From Planctomycetota bacterium (GTDB taxonomy: Bacteria > Planctomycetota > Planctomycetia > Pirellulales > Pirellulaceae): a stretch of DNA of 64,000 bases. How positions within the stretch are numbered: position 1 is the first letter of the stretch; each line of letters starts with the position of its first letter. Shown piece after piece: positions 44,736 through 53,986 of the stretch. The DNA lies in contig CAUJHS010000052.1 of the NCBI GenBank assembly GCA_963204915.1, positions 23,778 through 87,777 on the forward strand, read 5' to 3'. The translations under genes and the position numbers were made by a program. The notes beneath the pieces are model-generated. The model made no database searches, was not told where the DNA came from, and saw nothing but the letters and a program-made list of their open reading frames with translations.

Positions 44736-45887
44736 TCAATAGCGAAAGATCGCAGCCACCTCGCTGTTGCACGGCATTTGCTCCCGCGGCACAGCGTACA
44801 CGTCTCCGCGGCGGACCAGGCTTTCGACCGCTACTCGGTCAAGCAGGTCTTCCATCTCCAAGCCATTCTTTCCGCCGTAGCTGATAAACCCAGTTGTTGG
44901 ATGATAAACACCCGGATCCGACGCGCGGACATCAACGAACAATGTTTCGACGCGTCCCTCCAGAGCCGCGGGCAAAATCACGTCCAGACGGTCGGACGCG
45001 CGTTCGGTATTCGCTAACTCTTGATAGCGCGCCGCCGCATTCGTTCGGTCGCGAGTAAAAATGCGTTGTGCAATCGGCAGAGCTTGCGCGTGAATCTCAT
45101 GGTCGGCGGCATAGTCGAAGTTACCCACCAAGCTCTCATCGGACAGTCGCTGATAGCCGCAGACGTCGCGGAACAGCGGAATGGCCGACTCGACGGCTGC
45201 GAGGATGAGCGGACGGTTGCTCGTTTGCAATATTGGTCGCAAAACGGTGTCGATCTCGCGGAAATATTGGACGAGTTCTCCTTTCGCCGTATCGCTTACT
45301 CCGCCCTGCCCATGAAACACGGCGCCTTGCTTTCCGGTGCTAAAGTGCGTGGCCGTATGAACCTGCTGGCCGCGGTCGGCTCCGACAAGGTTCAGCGTCT
45401 CTTTCAGGTTTGTCGGCAGGCCTTTGACCGAAACGCTTTCGCACGTGTGCATTGTCGCCTGGAGCAAACGCACGCGGTTTTGACTGACGGCCAGAATGCT
45501 GAACCGCTCATCGGCCGAAACGAACGGCAAAAGCGGTTTCACATAGAAACGCCGGCCGACGACGGCGGCTTCCTCGACCGGTGCGCCCAACCGGAAGCGG
45601 GTAAAAGTTTCATCCGAGAGAAAGACCGCCAGTCCTTGACCCCGGCGATCCCAGAACTCAACGTCGCGGGTGAGGTCTTCGATCCGCTCGAGCGACTTTC
45701 GCACGTCCGAGGCCCGCAAACCGTGTTCAATCAAGCGGCTTTTCGCCGAGGTTACCAGATTCTTGAGGCGCACCGTGTCGTCCGGCGCGTTCGGTCCAAC
45801 CACATGCGTGGGTTGGTAAATAGAGGTGCAAAAGCCCGGTTGCTCCTCCAACAACTGTTGCAAGTCGGTAGCGTGAATGATGTCCAT
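44736..45887 (-). CDS. baeRF3-like protein (bacterial archaeo-eukaryotic release factor family)
   Basis: A 383-residue cytoplasmic protein. The N-terminal block (MDIIHATDLQQLLEEQPGFCTSIYQPTH), the early RLKNLVTSAKSRLIEHG helix and the middle SILAVSQNRVRLLQAT strand match the baeRF3 group, bacterial relatives of eRF1. FVDVRASDPGVYHPTTG and the C-terminal VAVESLVRRGDVYAVPREQMPCNSEVAAIFRY agree. In the related eRF1 family this fold binds ribosomes; for the bacterial groups, ribosome-rescue or hibernation roles have been proposed but not proven. The start at 45887 was chosen because it fits the family's N-terminus; a longer frame exists to 46019. Confidence 0.8.
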   Translation of the reverse strand: MDIIHATDLQQLLEEQPGFCTSIYQPTHVVGPNAPDDTVRLKNLVTSAKSRLIEHGLRASDVRKSLERIEDLTRDVEFWDRRGQGLAVFLSDETFTRFRLGAPVEEAAVVGRRFYVKPLLPFVSADERFSILAVSQNRVRLLQATMHTCESVSVKGLPTNLKETLNLVGADRGQQVHTATHFSTGKQGAVFHGQGGVSDTAKGELVQYFREIDTVLRPILQTSNRPLILAAVESAIPLFRDVCGYQRLSDESLVGNFDYAADHEIHAQALPIAQRIFTRDRTNAAARYQELANTERASDRLDVILPAALEGRVETLFVDVRASDPGVYHPTTGFISYGGKNGLEMEDLLDRVAVESLVRRGDVYAVPREQMPCNSEVAAIFRY

Positions 45888-46463
45888 GGCGGTGATGCTC
45901 CTAGGTTGATGTAGGGAGCCGAGCTGCTCAATAGAGCTTGGTTCCGCATTGCACTGTTCAACAAAATGGCAAACCATGTACCGCGCCACGTCGCGTCCGG
46001 CGGCCCCTTTTCTACGCACTTTTCATGCGGATTTCTCGTGGCGATGTGCGGCGCCGCACGACTTTGTGCAAAGGTGCGTGATGGCGCGATCCGCCCGCAC
46101 GCGGATATGCAATAATGCCGATGGTCTAAATGGCTAATCGCAAGGGTGTCGCTTGGCGTTGATCATGGCGAGCATCACGCGTCAACGCCGTCCCCGTCGT
46201 CGACCATATCGGCTGCCGCGTTTGTTCGCACTGTGCGCAAGATTTGACGAAGCAGTGCATGCGATAAAGTAGCCAGAAGTCCGCTGCTACGACGCGATCA
46301 TCGTAGGGGTGCGAGATATACCTGATCAGGCAAGAATCGTGCGGAATCGATGTGGTGTGTACCGCTCGTCCGCCGAGGGCGTTGGCGCGCAACCGGGGAG
46401 ATTTCAATGCAAAAAGCCGACGAATTTTCGTCGGCTTTTTGGCTTTTTTCACATTTTAGTTGG
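45888..46463. other. Intergenic region with terminator; otherwise no gene seen
   Basis: A weak inverted repeat (GGCGTTGA at 46155-46162 and TCAACGCC at 46182-46189) and the terminator described separately are the only structures noted. I found no plausible RNA gene in the rest. Confidence 0.5.
46411..46440 (-). terminator. Bidirectional Rho-independent terminator after the cold-shock gene
   Basis: A perfect 14-base stem with a two-base loop: AAAAAGCCGACGAA at 46411-46424 and its complement at 46427-46440. The T-run is on the right for the plus strand, and on the minus strand the AAAAA becomes UUUUU, so it can stop both directions. It begins 23 bases after the cold-shock stop codon. Confidence 0.92.
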
Positions 46464-46661
46464 TTAGGCCAACTTCACATTTTCGGCGTTGGGTCCTTTA
46501 GGACCGCGTCCTTCGGTGTACGAGACGCGTTGCCCCTCGCGGAGCTCTTCGAACCGTACGCCTTGGAGGCTCGAATGGTGGAAAAATAAGTCCTTGTCGC
46601 CTTGGGTCTTGATGAACCCAAATCCCTTGTCCGTCAGTTTCTTGATCGTGCCTTCAGCCAT
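46464..46661 (-). CDS. Cold-shock protein (CspA family)
   Basis: A 65-residue single cold-shock domain that binds single-stranded RNA and DNA. RNP1 is KGFGFI (12-17) and RNP2 DLFFHHS (24-30), both intact. The start at 46661 gives the family's usual MAEGTIKKLTDKGFGFI beginning; longer frames reach 46742 but add an unusual leader. Upstream on the minus strand TACAAT at 46743-46748 is a good -10-like box, giving a leader of about 80 bases, as cold-shock genes often have. The gene ends in the strong terminator at 46411-46440 and is therefore monocistronic. Confidence 0.95.
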   Translation of the reverse strand: MAEGTIKKLTDKGFGFIKTQGDKDLFFHHSSLQGVRFEELREGQRVSYTEGRGPKGPNAENVKLA

Positions 46662-46923
46662 CGAGCCGCATTCCTTCTTTAGGTATATTGCCGTGAGGCG
46701 GTCGCCAGCAACAGTGCTGGGTATTCGCCATCGCGACGCCACATTGTACGCGATTTGCGATCACAGGGGCAGGGCATTTTTTCAAGATTTTTCAAAGTGT
46801 TGGTTTTGGGTAGTCTGAGAGCGCGAGTTTTCTAACGTAAGTTGATGCTGGGTATGATGATCTATAGACGGACGGATCGCCGTTTCGCGTCGAATATCCG
46901 TAGGCGCAAAGGAGTAATGGTCG

Positions 46924-47796
46924 ATGCTGTGGATTTGCCTGTTGGTGCGGATCTTGGCGAATCCGTTCTCGAACGTGTTTCAAAAGCTTTTGACATTTCA
47001 GGGCGTTTCGCCGCTAACGATTGTCGGCGCCAGCCATGGCGTGCTTGGTTTAGTTTGCCTGCCGGCTTTGTATTTTGGGTCAATGCCTCGCACACCGGTT
47101 TTCTGGGGAAATATGCTGCTGTGTGCAGTGCTAGCGGCGATAGCGAACGTTCTTCTGGTCAAGGCCGTGCAGCTTACCGATTTATCCGTCCTTGGCCCGG
47201 TCAATGCCTATAAGGCGGTAGTCAGCATTGGGCCAGGAATCGTCCTGCTGCACGAAACGCCGACCCTGGCGGCCATGGCTGGGGTGGGGCTCATCGTGGC
47301 TGGCAGCGGATTTCTTGTCGATCGCACGGCCGCACCATCGGGAGAAAGCGTCTTATGGCGATTTTTTACCGATCGCGGTATTCAATACCGCATTGCTGCG
47401 TTGATCTTTTCGGCCATGGAGGCGGTTTTCCTCAAACGAGCCTTAACGGCGGGCTCGCCGTTCGTCACGTTTGCGGTTTGGTCGTTGCTTGGATTGGTGT
47501 TCTTAACGCCTGCCGCAATCTGGCGGGACGCTCGAAGCCGTGGAAACGCCTTGACTTCGAAGAACCTGCAAGTGGTTCTGTTGCTCGCGGCGACCACGGG
47601 TTTAATGCAGTTGAGCACACTGGTGGTCTTTCATCGGTTTCCGGTGGCGCCGGCGCTGGCGCTGTTTCAAATGTCGACGCTGGTGAGCGTCGCGCTCGGC
47701 TGGCGGCTTTTTCAAGAGCCGAATATCCGCAGGCGGTTCATCGGATCGGCTATTATGGCTGCCGGGGCAACGATCATTGTGACGAATCACGCCTAG
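46924..47796 (+). CDS. DMT/EamA family transporter
   Basis: A 290-residue membrane protein with about ten helices arranged as two EamA repeats; FSNVFQKLLTFQGVSP and NVLLVKAVQLTDLSVLGPVNAYK form the first unit and AVFLKRALTAG to LALFQMSTLVSVALGWRLF the second. The ending IIVTNHA is also typical of the group. An AAGGAG lies upstream. Such proteins export amino acids, nucleotides or metabolites. The substrate is not readable. An out-of-frame ATG just before it is ignored. Confidence 0.85.
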   Translation: MLWICLLVRILANPFSNVFQKLLTFQGVSPLTIVGASHGVLGLVCLPALYFGSMPRTPVFWGNMLLCAVLAAIANVLLVKAVQLTDLSVLGPVNAYKAVVSIGPGIVLLHETPTLAAMAGVGLIVAGSGFLVDRTAAPSGESVLWRFFTDRGIQYRIAALIFSAMEAVFLKRALTAGSPFVTFAVWSLLGLVFLTPAAIWRDARSRGNALTSKNLQVVLLLAATTGLMQLSTLVVFHRFPVAPALALFQMSTLVSVALGWRLFQEPNIRRRFIGSAIMAAGATIIVTNHA

Positions 47797-47963
47797 AAGA
47801 TCGCAGACGTCGTGCGGTGTTGCCGATTGGCGCGGAATGCGTCTGAGTCGTTGGTGCGCCAAGTTTGCGTTCTCCCATCCCGATCGGTTGCGGTTGAGTT
47901 AGGCCGTTCATTAGACTCTAGCTAACTCAACGTGTCGTTCTTACCGCTCAACTAGGTCTTTTC

Positions 47964-49283
47964 ATGGTGCGTTTTATTTCAATTATGGCGACTGCCATGT
48001 TTTGTTGTGTTTCGGCGTACGGACAGACTCGCGAAGAGAAGGTCCGCAGTGATCGGCAGGCATTTGAGAGTCAAGACCATTGGATTTACAACGATTTCGA
48101 GGCGGGCGTTGCTTTAGCCAGGCAAACGGGCAAGCCGCTCTTGGTGGTGTTTCGCTGCGTGCCGTGCGAAGCGTGCGCTCAACTCGACGCCGATGTCGCC
48201 GAGCGCGACCCTCTGGTGCGACTGTTGCTCGACCAATACGTGTGTGTGCGTATCGTTCATGCGAACGCCATGGACCTTTCTCTGTTTCAGTTCGACTATG
48301 ACCAGTCTTGGGCGGCGTTCATGATGAACGCGGACAAGACCATTTACGGCCGTTACGGAACGCGGTCGCACCAGACGGAATCGGATGACGACGTATCGTT
48401 GGAAGGCTTCGCCCAGTCGTTATGGCTGGGTTTGGAGTTGCATCGAAATCGCGAGAAGTATCGTGCGGCGCTCGCGGCCAAACGCGGCGGCGCTCCACTC
48501 TTTGCGACTCCGGAGGACTCCGCCATGCTCAAGGGAAAGTACGGTTCGAAGCTCGACTGGGACGGCAAAGTGGTCCAAAGCTGCATCCATTGTCACCAGG
48601 TTGGCGAAGCGCAGCGTTACGCCTATCGCCGCCAAAACGAACCGATTCCGATGAAGGTGTTGTTCCCCTATCCGCATCCCAAAACTCTTGGTTTGATCGT
48701 TGACCCGAAAACCGCGACCACGGTGAAGGAAGTCGTCGCGGAATCACCGGCGGAGCGCGATGGTTTTCGCTCGGGCGACCGGATCGTGACGCTCGCGGGC
48801 CAACCGCTGATTTCTTTGGCCGATATTCAGTGGGTGTTGCACCACGCGGGAGATACCGCCGACTTGCCAGCACGGGTGCAGCGCGGCGGCAAGGACGTCA
48901 ACTTGACCTTGCGCCTTGATGAAGGTTGGCGGGAAAAGGGAGACATCTCTTGGCGAGCGACGAGTTGGGATCTGCGCCGCATGGCGACTGGCGGCATCTT
49001 GTTGAAAGAATTAACCGAGCAAGAACGACAAGCGGCAGGAATCGCGCCTGACCGTCTTGCCCTAAGGGCCGAACATGTGGGCGAGTACGGTGAGCACGCC
49101 GCCGCCAAACGGGCTGGTTTCCAGAAGGGCGACATTTTCACCGAGATCAACGGCGATTCGACGCCCCTCCGCGAGACGGATCTCTTGCGCCGCTTGATCA
49201 ATACAACGAAACCCGGCGATCAAGTCGCGGTCACGGTGTTACGTGAGGGAAAACAGCGACAACTGAAGCTTCCCACCCAGTAA
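47964..49283 (+). CDS. Exported thioredoxin-like protein with CxxCH motif and two PDZ domains
   Basis: A 439-residue exported protein; the signal peptide ends at CVSAYGQ. A thioredoxin-like fold occupies about 40-165 with the redox pair CVPC (65-68) and an extra C71. SCIHCHQVGE (207-211) is a c-type haem attachment motif in a short linker. Two PDZ domains follow, about 245-325 (GLIVDPKTATTVKEVVAESPAERDGFRSGDRIVTLAG) and 365-437. The first is of the degenerate HtrA-like type, without a protease domain. A plausible role is redox or haem sensing or delivery of reducing power to periplasmic partners through the PDZ units. The combination is striking but the function is unproven. Confidence 0.82.
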   Translation: MVRFISIMATAMFCCVSAYGQTREEKVRSDRQAFESQDHWIYNDFEAGVALARQTGKPLLVVFRCVPCEACAQLDADVAERDPLVRLLLDQYVCVRIVHANAMDLSLFQFDYDQSWAAFMMNADKTIYGRYGTRSHQTESDDDVSLEGFAQSLWLGLELHRNREKYRAALAAKRGGAPLFATPEDSAMLKGKYGSKLDWDGKVVQSCIHCHQVGEAQRYAYRRQNEPIPMKVLFPYPHPKTLGLIVDPKTATTVKEVVAESPAERDGFRSGDRIVTLAGQPLISLADIQWVLHHAGDTADLPARVQRGGKDVNLTLRLDEGWREKGDISWRATSWDLRRMATGGILLKELTEQERQAAGIAPDRLALRAEHVGEYGEHAAAKRAGFQKGDIFTEINGDSTPLRETDLLRRLINTTKPGDQVAVTVLREGKQRQLKLPTQ

Positions 49284-49323
49284 GGCGTCGCACCTTCGCT
49301 CTCCGAATTGAGAATCGTACTTG

Positions 49324-49683
49324 CTAGGCGACGTTGTATTTGGTTCGCCATCGTCCACACGCTGGCGAACCAACCTCGAAGTTGCGGCAGATTTCCGGCC
49401 GATGTTCGTAATGGCGGCATTGTCGGGCTATCGGGTCAAACCATACGCAAGGGCTGTATCGTGAAACGCGGCCCGCCTCGATGGCTTGGAACCTTACGCG
49501 AAGTTCGTCAACGGCGCTTGGGGGAAGAGTTTGAAAGCGTCGTACGTCGGGAGCCTCCATCATCTCTTGACGAGCCACCGACGACGCAGGCGCCAGGAAC
49601 ATCATCTCGAAGCCGGGAGGGAACGCCATTTCCCGGCAACAGGCGCCGCAGTCGTCGCACGTGGAGATAATTGAAAGTTCCAT
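49324..49683 (-). CDS. YkgJ-type cysteine cluster protein (short paralogue)
   Basis: A 119-residue member of the YkgJ family with CDDCGACC and the second block CVWFDPIARQCRHYEHRPEICRNFEVG, which includes the conserved RPxxCR-F. The start at 49683 places the cluster immediately after the N-terminus. It lies convergent with the thioredoxin-PDZ gene and upstream of nothing obvious. It is shorter than the copy at 21117-21560 and lacks its C-terminal helical tail. A metal-binding role is likely; function unknown. Confidence 0.88.
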   Translation of the reverse strand: MELSIISTCDDCGACCREMAFPPGFEMMFLAPASSVARQEMMEAPDVRRFQTLPPSAVDELRVRFQAIEAGRVSRYSPCVWFDPIARQCRHYEHRPEICRNFEVGSPACGRWRTKYNVA

Positions 49684-49776
49684 CTTGAGTATTTCCGCCG
49701 ACGTTCGTGCGTCGGAAGTGAAAAGGGGTGATCGTGATTTCCGCCATGGGCGTCGTTGATCCATCGCAAGCAGAGT

Positions 49777-51123
49777 TTATTCCGCAATTGCGCCGGTAGG
49801 GCCGACTTTTGATTTCGGCGCGGTGGCTAGGATCGCCATTCCAACCATGGCCCCCAATACCGATCCCGCCAACACGCCAACCTTGGCCGCCTGTTCGAGC
49901 TCCTCTTTGAGAGCGAGACTCGTGATGAACAACGCCATGGTGAATCCGATGCCAGCCAGGAATCCGCCGCCGATCACATGCCGCCAACGGACTCCGGTTG
50001 GCAAGTCGGCCACGCCTAGCTTCACGGCCAACCAGCTAAAGAGCAGTACGCCTAAGGGTTTGCCGACCAAAAGTCCAAGCACGATGGCCATTGCGACCGA
50101 CGAAAACAATGCGGATGTGTCGATCACTACGCCAGCGTTCGCCAAGGCGAATACTGGCATAATGCCAAAGGCGACCCAGGGGTGGAGCAGTTCAATCAGG
50201 TATTCCAGGGGTGAAATCGTTTCACGCGTGGCGCGCCGGAATTGCCGAATTTGCGCGGTTCGGTTTGGTAACGAAGTCCAACTGCCGCCATGAAGCGTGT
50301 CGCTGGCCTGTCGTAAGAGTTGGCCTCCGACACTTTGCTCCAAATAGGCCGTGGCAGGGGTCATTAATCCGAGAATGACTCCGGCAATCGTGGCGTGAAC
50401 GCCGGACTCATGAAACGCCAACCAAATGAGCGAGCCTAACACGGTGTACGCCAAGAACCCGCGCACGCCCAAACGCTGCATGAGCAAAATGAGCGCGATC
50501 CCCACAAAGCCTGCGACGAGCCATGACGTGTTGAGACCGGACGTATACCCCAAGGCGATGACCAGAATGGCGCCAATATCATCAACGATCGCCAAAGACA
50601 GGAGCATCACTCTTAGACCGCTGGGCACGCGCGGGCCGAGCACCGCCATGCATCCTACGACGAAGGCAATGTCCGTCGCCATGGGAATTCCCCAACCTCG
50701 CTCGCCGGGTTGTCCATATTGCAGGGCCAGGTAAGCGCCGGCCGGCAGGAGCATACCGCCGATTGCCGCCGCCACAGGCAACGTAGCACGCCGTATGTCT
50801 CGCAAATCTCCTATCGCCAGCTCGCGCTTGACTTCTAATCCGATGACGAAGAAAAAAATCGCCATCAGTCCGTCGTTAATCCAGTGCTTGAGCGAATGCC
50901 GGATTTGAAATTCGCCGATTTCAAAGCCCAGCGGCGTCTCCCAGAAACCAAGAAAAACCTGCGCTGCTGGCGAATTGGCAACCGCCACAGCGACCAAAGA
51001 ACAACACAAAAGCACGACGCCGCTCGCTGCTTCGATATGTAAAAACCGCACCAAGGGTCGGAGGAGTCTATGTACGGGCTCCTGAGGAAGCAGCGTACTG
51101 TTCTCGTGCAGTTGTTTCGCCAT
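49777..51123 (-). CDS. nhaA: Na+/H+ antiporter NhaA
   Basis: A 448-residue membrane protein with about twelve helices that exchanges external protons for internal sodium. GWGIPMATDIAFVVG (145-157) and LAIVDDIGAILVIALG (177-192) are the NhaA signatures, including the paired aspartates D181 and D182 that bind the cation. RHSLKHWINDGLMAIFFFVIGLEVKREL is the conserved N-terminal helix II. The chain is longer than the 388 residues of the E. coli protein, mainly at the N-terminus and in a middle loop (about 265-325). The gene stands alone. Confidence 0.95.
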   Translation of the reverse strand: MAKQLHENSTLLPQEPVHRLLRPLVRFLHIEAASGVVLLCCSLVAVAVANSPAAQVFLGFWETPLGFEIGEFQIRHSLKHWINDGLMAIFFFVIGLEVKRELAIGDLRDIRRATLPVAAAIGGMLLPAGAYLALQYGQPGERGWGIPMATDIAFVVGCMAVLGPRVPSGLRVMLLSLAIVDDIGAILVIALGYTSGLNTSWLVAGFVGIALILLMQRLGVRGFLAYTVLGSLIWLAFHESGVHATIAGVILGLMTPATAYLEQSVGGQLLRQASDTLHGGSWTSLPNRTAQIRQFRRATRETISPLEYLIELLHPWVAFGIMPVFALANAGVVIDTSALFSSVAMAIVLGLLVGKPLGVLLFSWLAVKLGVADLPTGVRWRHVIGGGFLAGIGFTMALFITSLALKEELEQAAKVGVLAGSVLGAMVGMAILATAPKSKVGPTGAIAE

Positions 51124-51554
51124 CCAATCGTACTTTCCTTGATCGTGTCGACGTGAATCGTCCTAAGGCGCGATTGGTCAGTTTTAACCGGCGGCGCACC
51201 ATAAGGACGGCAAGAAATTGGTCCCGCACGCAGCACTCGCCTGGGCGGGCGCGATTGCCGAGGAAGGACGCCTGAGCGGGCCCCGCTCGGTGGCGACGGC
51301 GGTTCAACGTTTCTGATGTCAGAATTGTTGAACGCGGACGTAACGCCATCATACCCCGATATGCGATAAACGTCGCCACGGGGTTCTGCTGTGTGTCAAC
51401 GAGCCATTCAAGTGTTGCCCTGGGGCATTTCAAGCGAGGCAAGTTGACCACTTGAACCGGCGGCTGCCCTCCAACAGCGGCGCAGGGTTAGAGGCTTGGG
51501 CTCGCAGACAATCGCGTTTACACAGCGGGCGAGATAGGCCGCTGCAATGGAGCT
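51124..51554. other. Intergenic region without a convincing gene
   Basis: Short frames only. It carries the promoter region of nhaA (minus strand) at its left end and the 3' side of the CocE gene at the right. No hairpin or RNA gene was noted. Confidence 0.5.
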
Positions 51555-53243
51555 TCACTCAGGGTCGCGTTCGACAGCGGGTCGTTCGACGATCGCATCG
51601 GCGCCGTCGTAACGCGGCAAGAGTATATGGGAGGGATGTGTTGGGGACAAATGCAGCGTATTGTTCGCCACACGCGCCTTGCCGTCTTCCAAGTGAGGTT
51701 CGCCCGTGTTCGGATTGGGCTCAAACCGCGGCGCGTTAGACGACGACACGGCAATGCGGATTCGGTGTCCTCGGTTGAAGATCAACGACGTGCTCCAAAG
51801 ATCGACGGCAAGTTCATACACTTCGCCCGGTTGCAACAGGTCGCGTTGTTCGAAACTTCGACGCAATGACGCGCGTTGGATACCGTCAGCGACCAACCGC
51901 GACTCGCCATCAGGGAAAACGTCGCACAGTTTCACGGTGAAATCGGTGTCGGGACAGTCGGACGAAATATAAAGCTTGGCCGTAATCCTTCCGGTTGCTT
52001 CGAACGGTTCCGCCAAAGGCTGCGATGTGAACACGAGCACGTCATCTCGAGCTTCCAGGGGCCGCTGGTCCATTGGACCTTTGCTGATGATGAGGTTCTG
52101 ACCGCCGAGCGTGGGTACAGGGTTTTGCGGATCGTACTGGTAAGTCAGTTTTCCATCTTTCGTCGGCGGTTCGCGCTGCAATTCCCGATCTGCGTGCATG
52201 TAAAACGGCGTGGCTTGCGAGGGCGGAGGCCAGTGTTCGGCGGAGCGCCAGAAGTTACCCGGTGCAGCAGGATCTTGGGTGTCGCCCATAACGTAGTAAT
52301 GCACGGGCGCGAGCGGCTGACTTAGCTTCTCGCCTTTGATCCAGTGTCCGACGAGGTTCATGGGGGCGAGCATGTTGATCGGCGCGTCCCCGGCGTGAGG
52401 ATAGTTGACTGGCTGGGTGAACCCACCGTGCGCCTGGGGACCAATGACCAGAAAACACTTTCCTCGGGCGTCAGGACCGCCTTCATTGTGAATGGTGACG
52501 AAGGAGTTAATCGTGCCTTGCAAGAAGATGTCGTACCACCCGCCCACGAATACGCCGGGCGCATTGACCGTTTTGGCGTGGGCTTCGGCGTTGAGCGTTT
52601 TCCAAAAGTCGTCGTAGGCGGCATGCTCCAAGAACGTCGGCAGGTTGACCTCTTCCATCTTTTGCGATTTGAGCCAACCTTCCAATAATTCCTTTCTCCA
52701 GACGCCGCCCTGATATGCCGCCTGATGGTAGTAATCAGAAAACGCCATGATGACGACTTGTCCTTGGAGCGCCGGAGGAGCGCCCGGCGCCGCCATGTTC
52801 TGCGCGATACCCGACGCCGAAGCGCCCCATGTGGCCACCTTGCCATTCGACCAGGGTTGTTCGGCGATCCATGCAATGGTGTCGTGACCGTCTTGATGCT
52901 TTCCTCCGATGCCGTCGTTGCCAAAAATAATCGCGTGATGCCCTTCGGACGCGAAACGCCCTCGCATATCTTGCGTTACGACCGCGTAGCCCAGTGGACG
53001 CAGGTGCGCGGCGCTGGCCTTTAGGCCGTTCTTGTTGTAGGGCGTGCGAATCAAGATCGTGGGATAAGGCCCTGCCCCTGTGTTTGGCAAATAGACATCG
53101 GTGGCAAGTTTCACGCCGTCGCGCATGGGCACGAGGTGCGTCTGGACCGCCTCTTGTCCAAAGCACCCGCACGCCGCGACGAGCATGAACAACAAACCGG
53201 TGATTCGCCAAGGCCGCGCGCGGATGTGCAAGAGAGCCAACAT
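51555..53243 (-). CDS. CocE/NonD (S15) family hydrolase, probable lipoprotein
   Basis: A 562-residue alpha/beta hydrolase plus jelly-roll C-terminal domain, as in cocaine esterase and X-Pro dipeptidyl-peptidase. The nucleophile is Ser142 in GASASG, with Asp in GGWYDIF and His in GPQAHGG completing the triad. RTPYNKNG and DMRGRFASEG are conserved early blocks. The N-terminus (ITGLLFMLVAAC with Cys25) looks like a lipobox, suggesting outer-membrane anchoring. The C-terminal beta domain begins near residue 400 (DVLVFTSQPLAEPFEATG). It probably cleaves an ester or amide outside the cytoplasm; substrate unknown. Confidence 0.9.
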   Translation of the reverse strand: MLALLHIRARPWRITGLLFMLVAACGCFGQEAVQTHLVPMRDGVKLATDVYLPNTGAGPYPTILIRTPYNKNGLKASAAHLRPLGYAVVTQDMRGRFASEGHHAIIFGNDGIGGKHQDGHDTIAWIAEQPWSNGKVATWGASASGIAQNMAAPGAPPALQGQVVIMAFSDYYHQAAYQGGVWRKELLEGWLKSQKMEEVNLPTFLEHAAYDDFWKTLNAEAHAKTVNAPGVFVGGWYDIFLQGTINSFVTIHNEGGPDARGKCFLVIGPQAHGGFTQPVNYPHAGDAPINMLAPMNLVGHWIKGEKLSQPLAPVHYYVMGDTQDPAAPGNFWRSAEHWPPPSQATPFYMHADRELQREPPTKDGKLTYQYDPQNPVPTLGGQNLIISKGPMDQRPLEARDDVLVFTSQPLAEPFEATGRITAKLYISSDCPDTDFTVKLCDVFPDGESRLVADGIQRASLRRSFEQRDLLQPGEVYELAVDLWSTSLIFNRGHRIRIAVSSSNAPRFEPNPNTGEPHLEDGKARVANNTLHLSPTHPSHILLPRYDGADAIVERPAVERDPE

Positions 53244-53441
53244 GGGCGTCTTTCTTCGAAATGCAAATCGTGGACTGGGATAAAGCCTGGCGCTCCTGTC
53301 CTTCGGTCAGCGCCATCCACTTAAGGCGGAATCGCTAAATCATAACGTGCCGGCTGATCGCATTTCCAGCAACGATCACGAAAAGGCGGTTTACGCCGCG
53401 CGTTGATCAGGCTTGTCGCTTAAATCGTACGCAGCTAACGT

Positions 53442-53921
53442 TCATCGCATCCAATACGCGAAGATCTCTTTAATTTCGTCCGCTTCCAACGTTTCGTGCG
53501 CAAACAAGTGATCGGCAATCGCGGCTAAAGTCGCCCAACATTCGTTGTGATTCAGCGTTTGACGCACTTGAACAACGGCCCGCTCTAAAAAGGCGAGGCG
53601 TGACGGCTCGTGGGGGAGCAGCGCTGCCGCCGCATCCCACGCCGCTGTCCAGTCCGACGCCCATTCCGCCACGAGTCCGGGATGGAGCGGCTGTCCACGG
53701 TAAATCATTTCTGCGGCCGGCCCAGCCAAGGCGACGAGGACCATTCTTTCACGGAGTTCGCGTGAGGTGAATTGCCGCAAATCCCACTCGACTTGGGCTT
53801 CGCCATAACGCTCTGGGCCGTCGTCGCGGTTGGGTTCAATGGTCACCGAACGAACGTGTCCGCCAAGATAGACCGCCATGAATGCGTGTCCTGCTTCATG
53901 GTAGGCGTCCGTTTCGTTCAT
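53442..53921 (-). CDS. Stand-alone M41 (FtsH-type) peptidase domain
   Basis: A 159-residue protein consisting of just the FtsH-like proteolytic domain. YHEAGHAFMAVYLGG contains the zinc motif H8-E9-x2-H12, and VTIEPNRDDGPERYGEAQ with the later LVALAGPAAEMIYRG are typical M41 elements. No membrane helix or AAA+ ATPase precedes it in frame, so it lacks the engine that feeds substrates to FtsH. The start at 53921 places the motif right after the N-terminus; the longer frame to 54176 is Arg-rich and unlikely. Possible roles are a small peptidase or an adaptor; the third metal ligand (Asp in FtsH) cannot be firmly located. Confidence 0.8.
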   Translation of the reverse strand: MNETDAYHEAGHAFMAVYLGGHVRSVTIEPNRDDGPERYGEAQVEWDLRQFTSRELRERMVLVALAGPAAEMIYRGQPLHPGLVAEWASDWTAAWDAAAALLPHEPSRLAFLERAVVQVRQTLNHNECWATLAAIADHLFAHETLEADEIKEIFAYWMR

Positions 53922-53986
53922 TGCGCTGGTCGTCTTATGGTGGAATGTCGCGCCCGCCGTGGACGCCGCGGAAGATCCTCGAGCGT

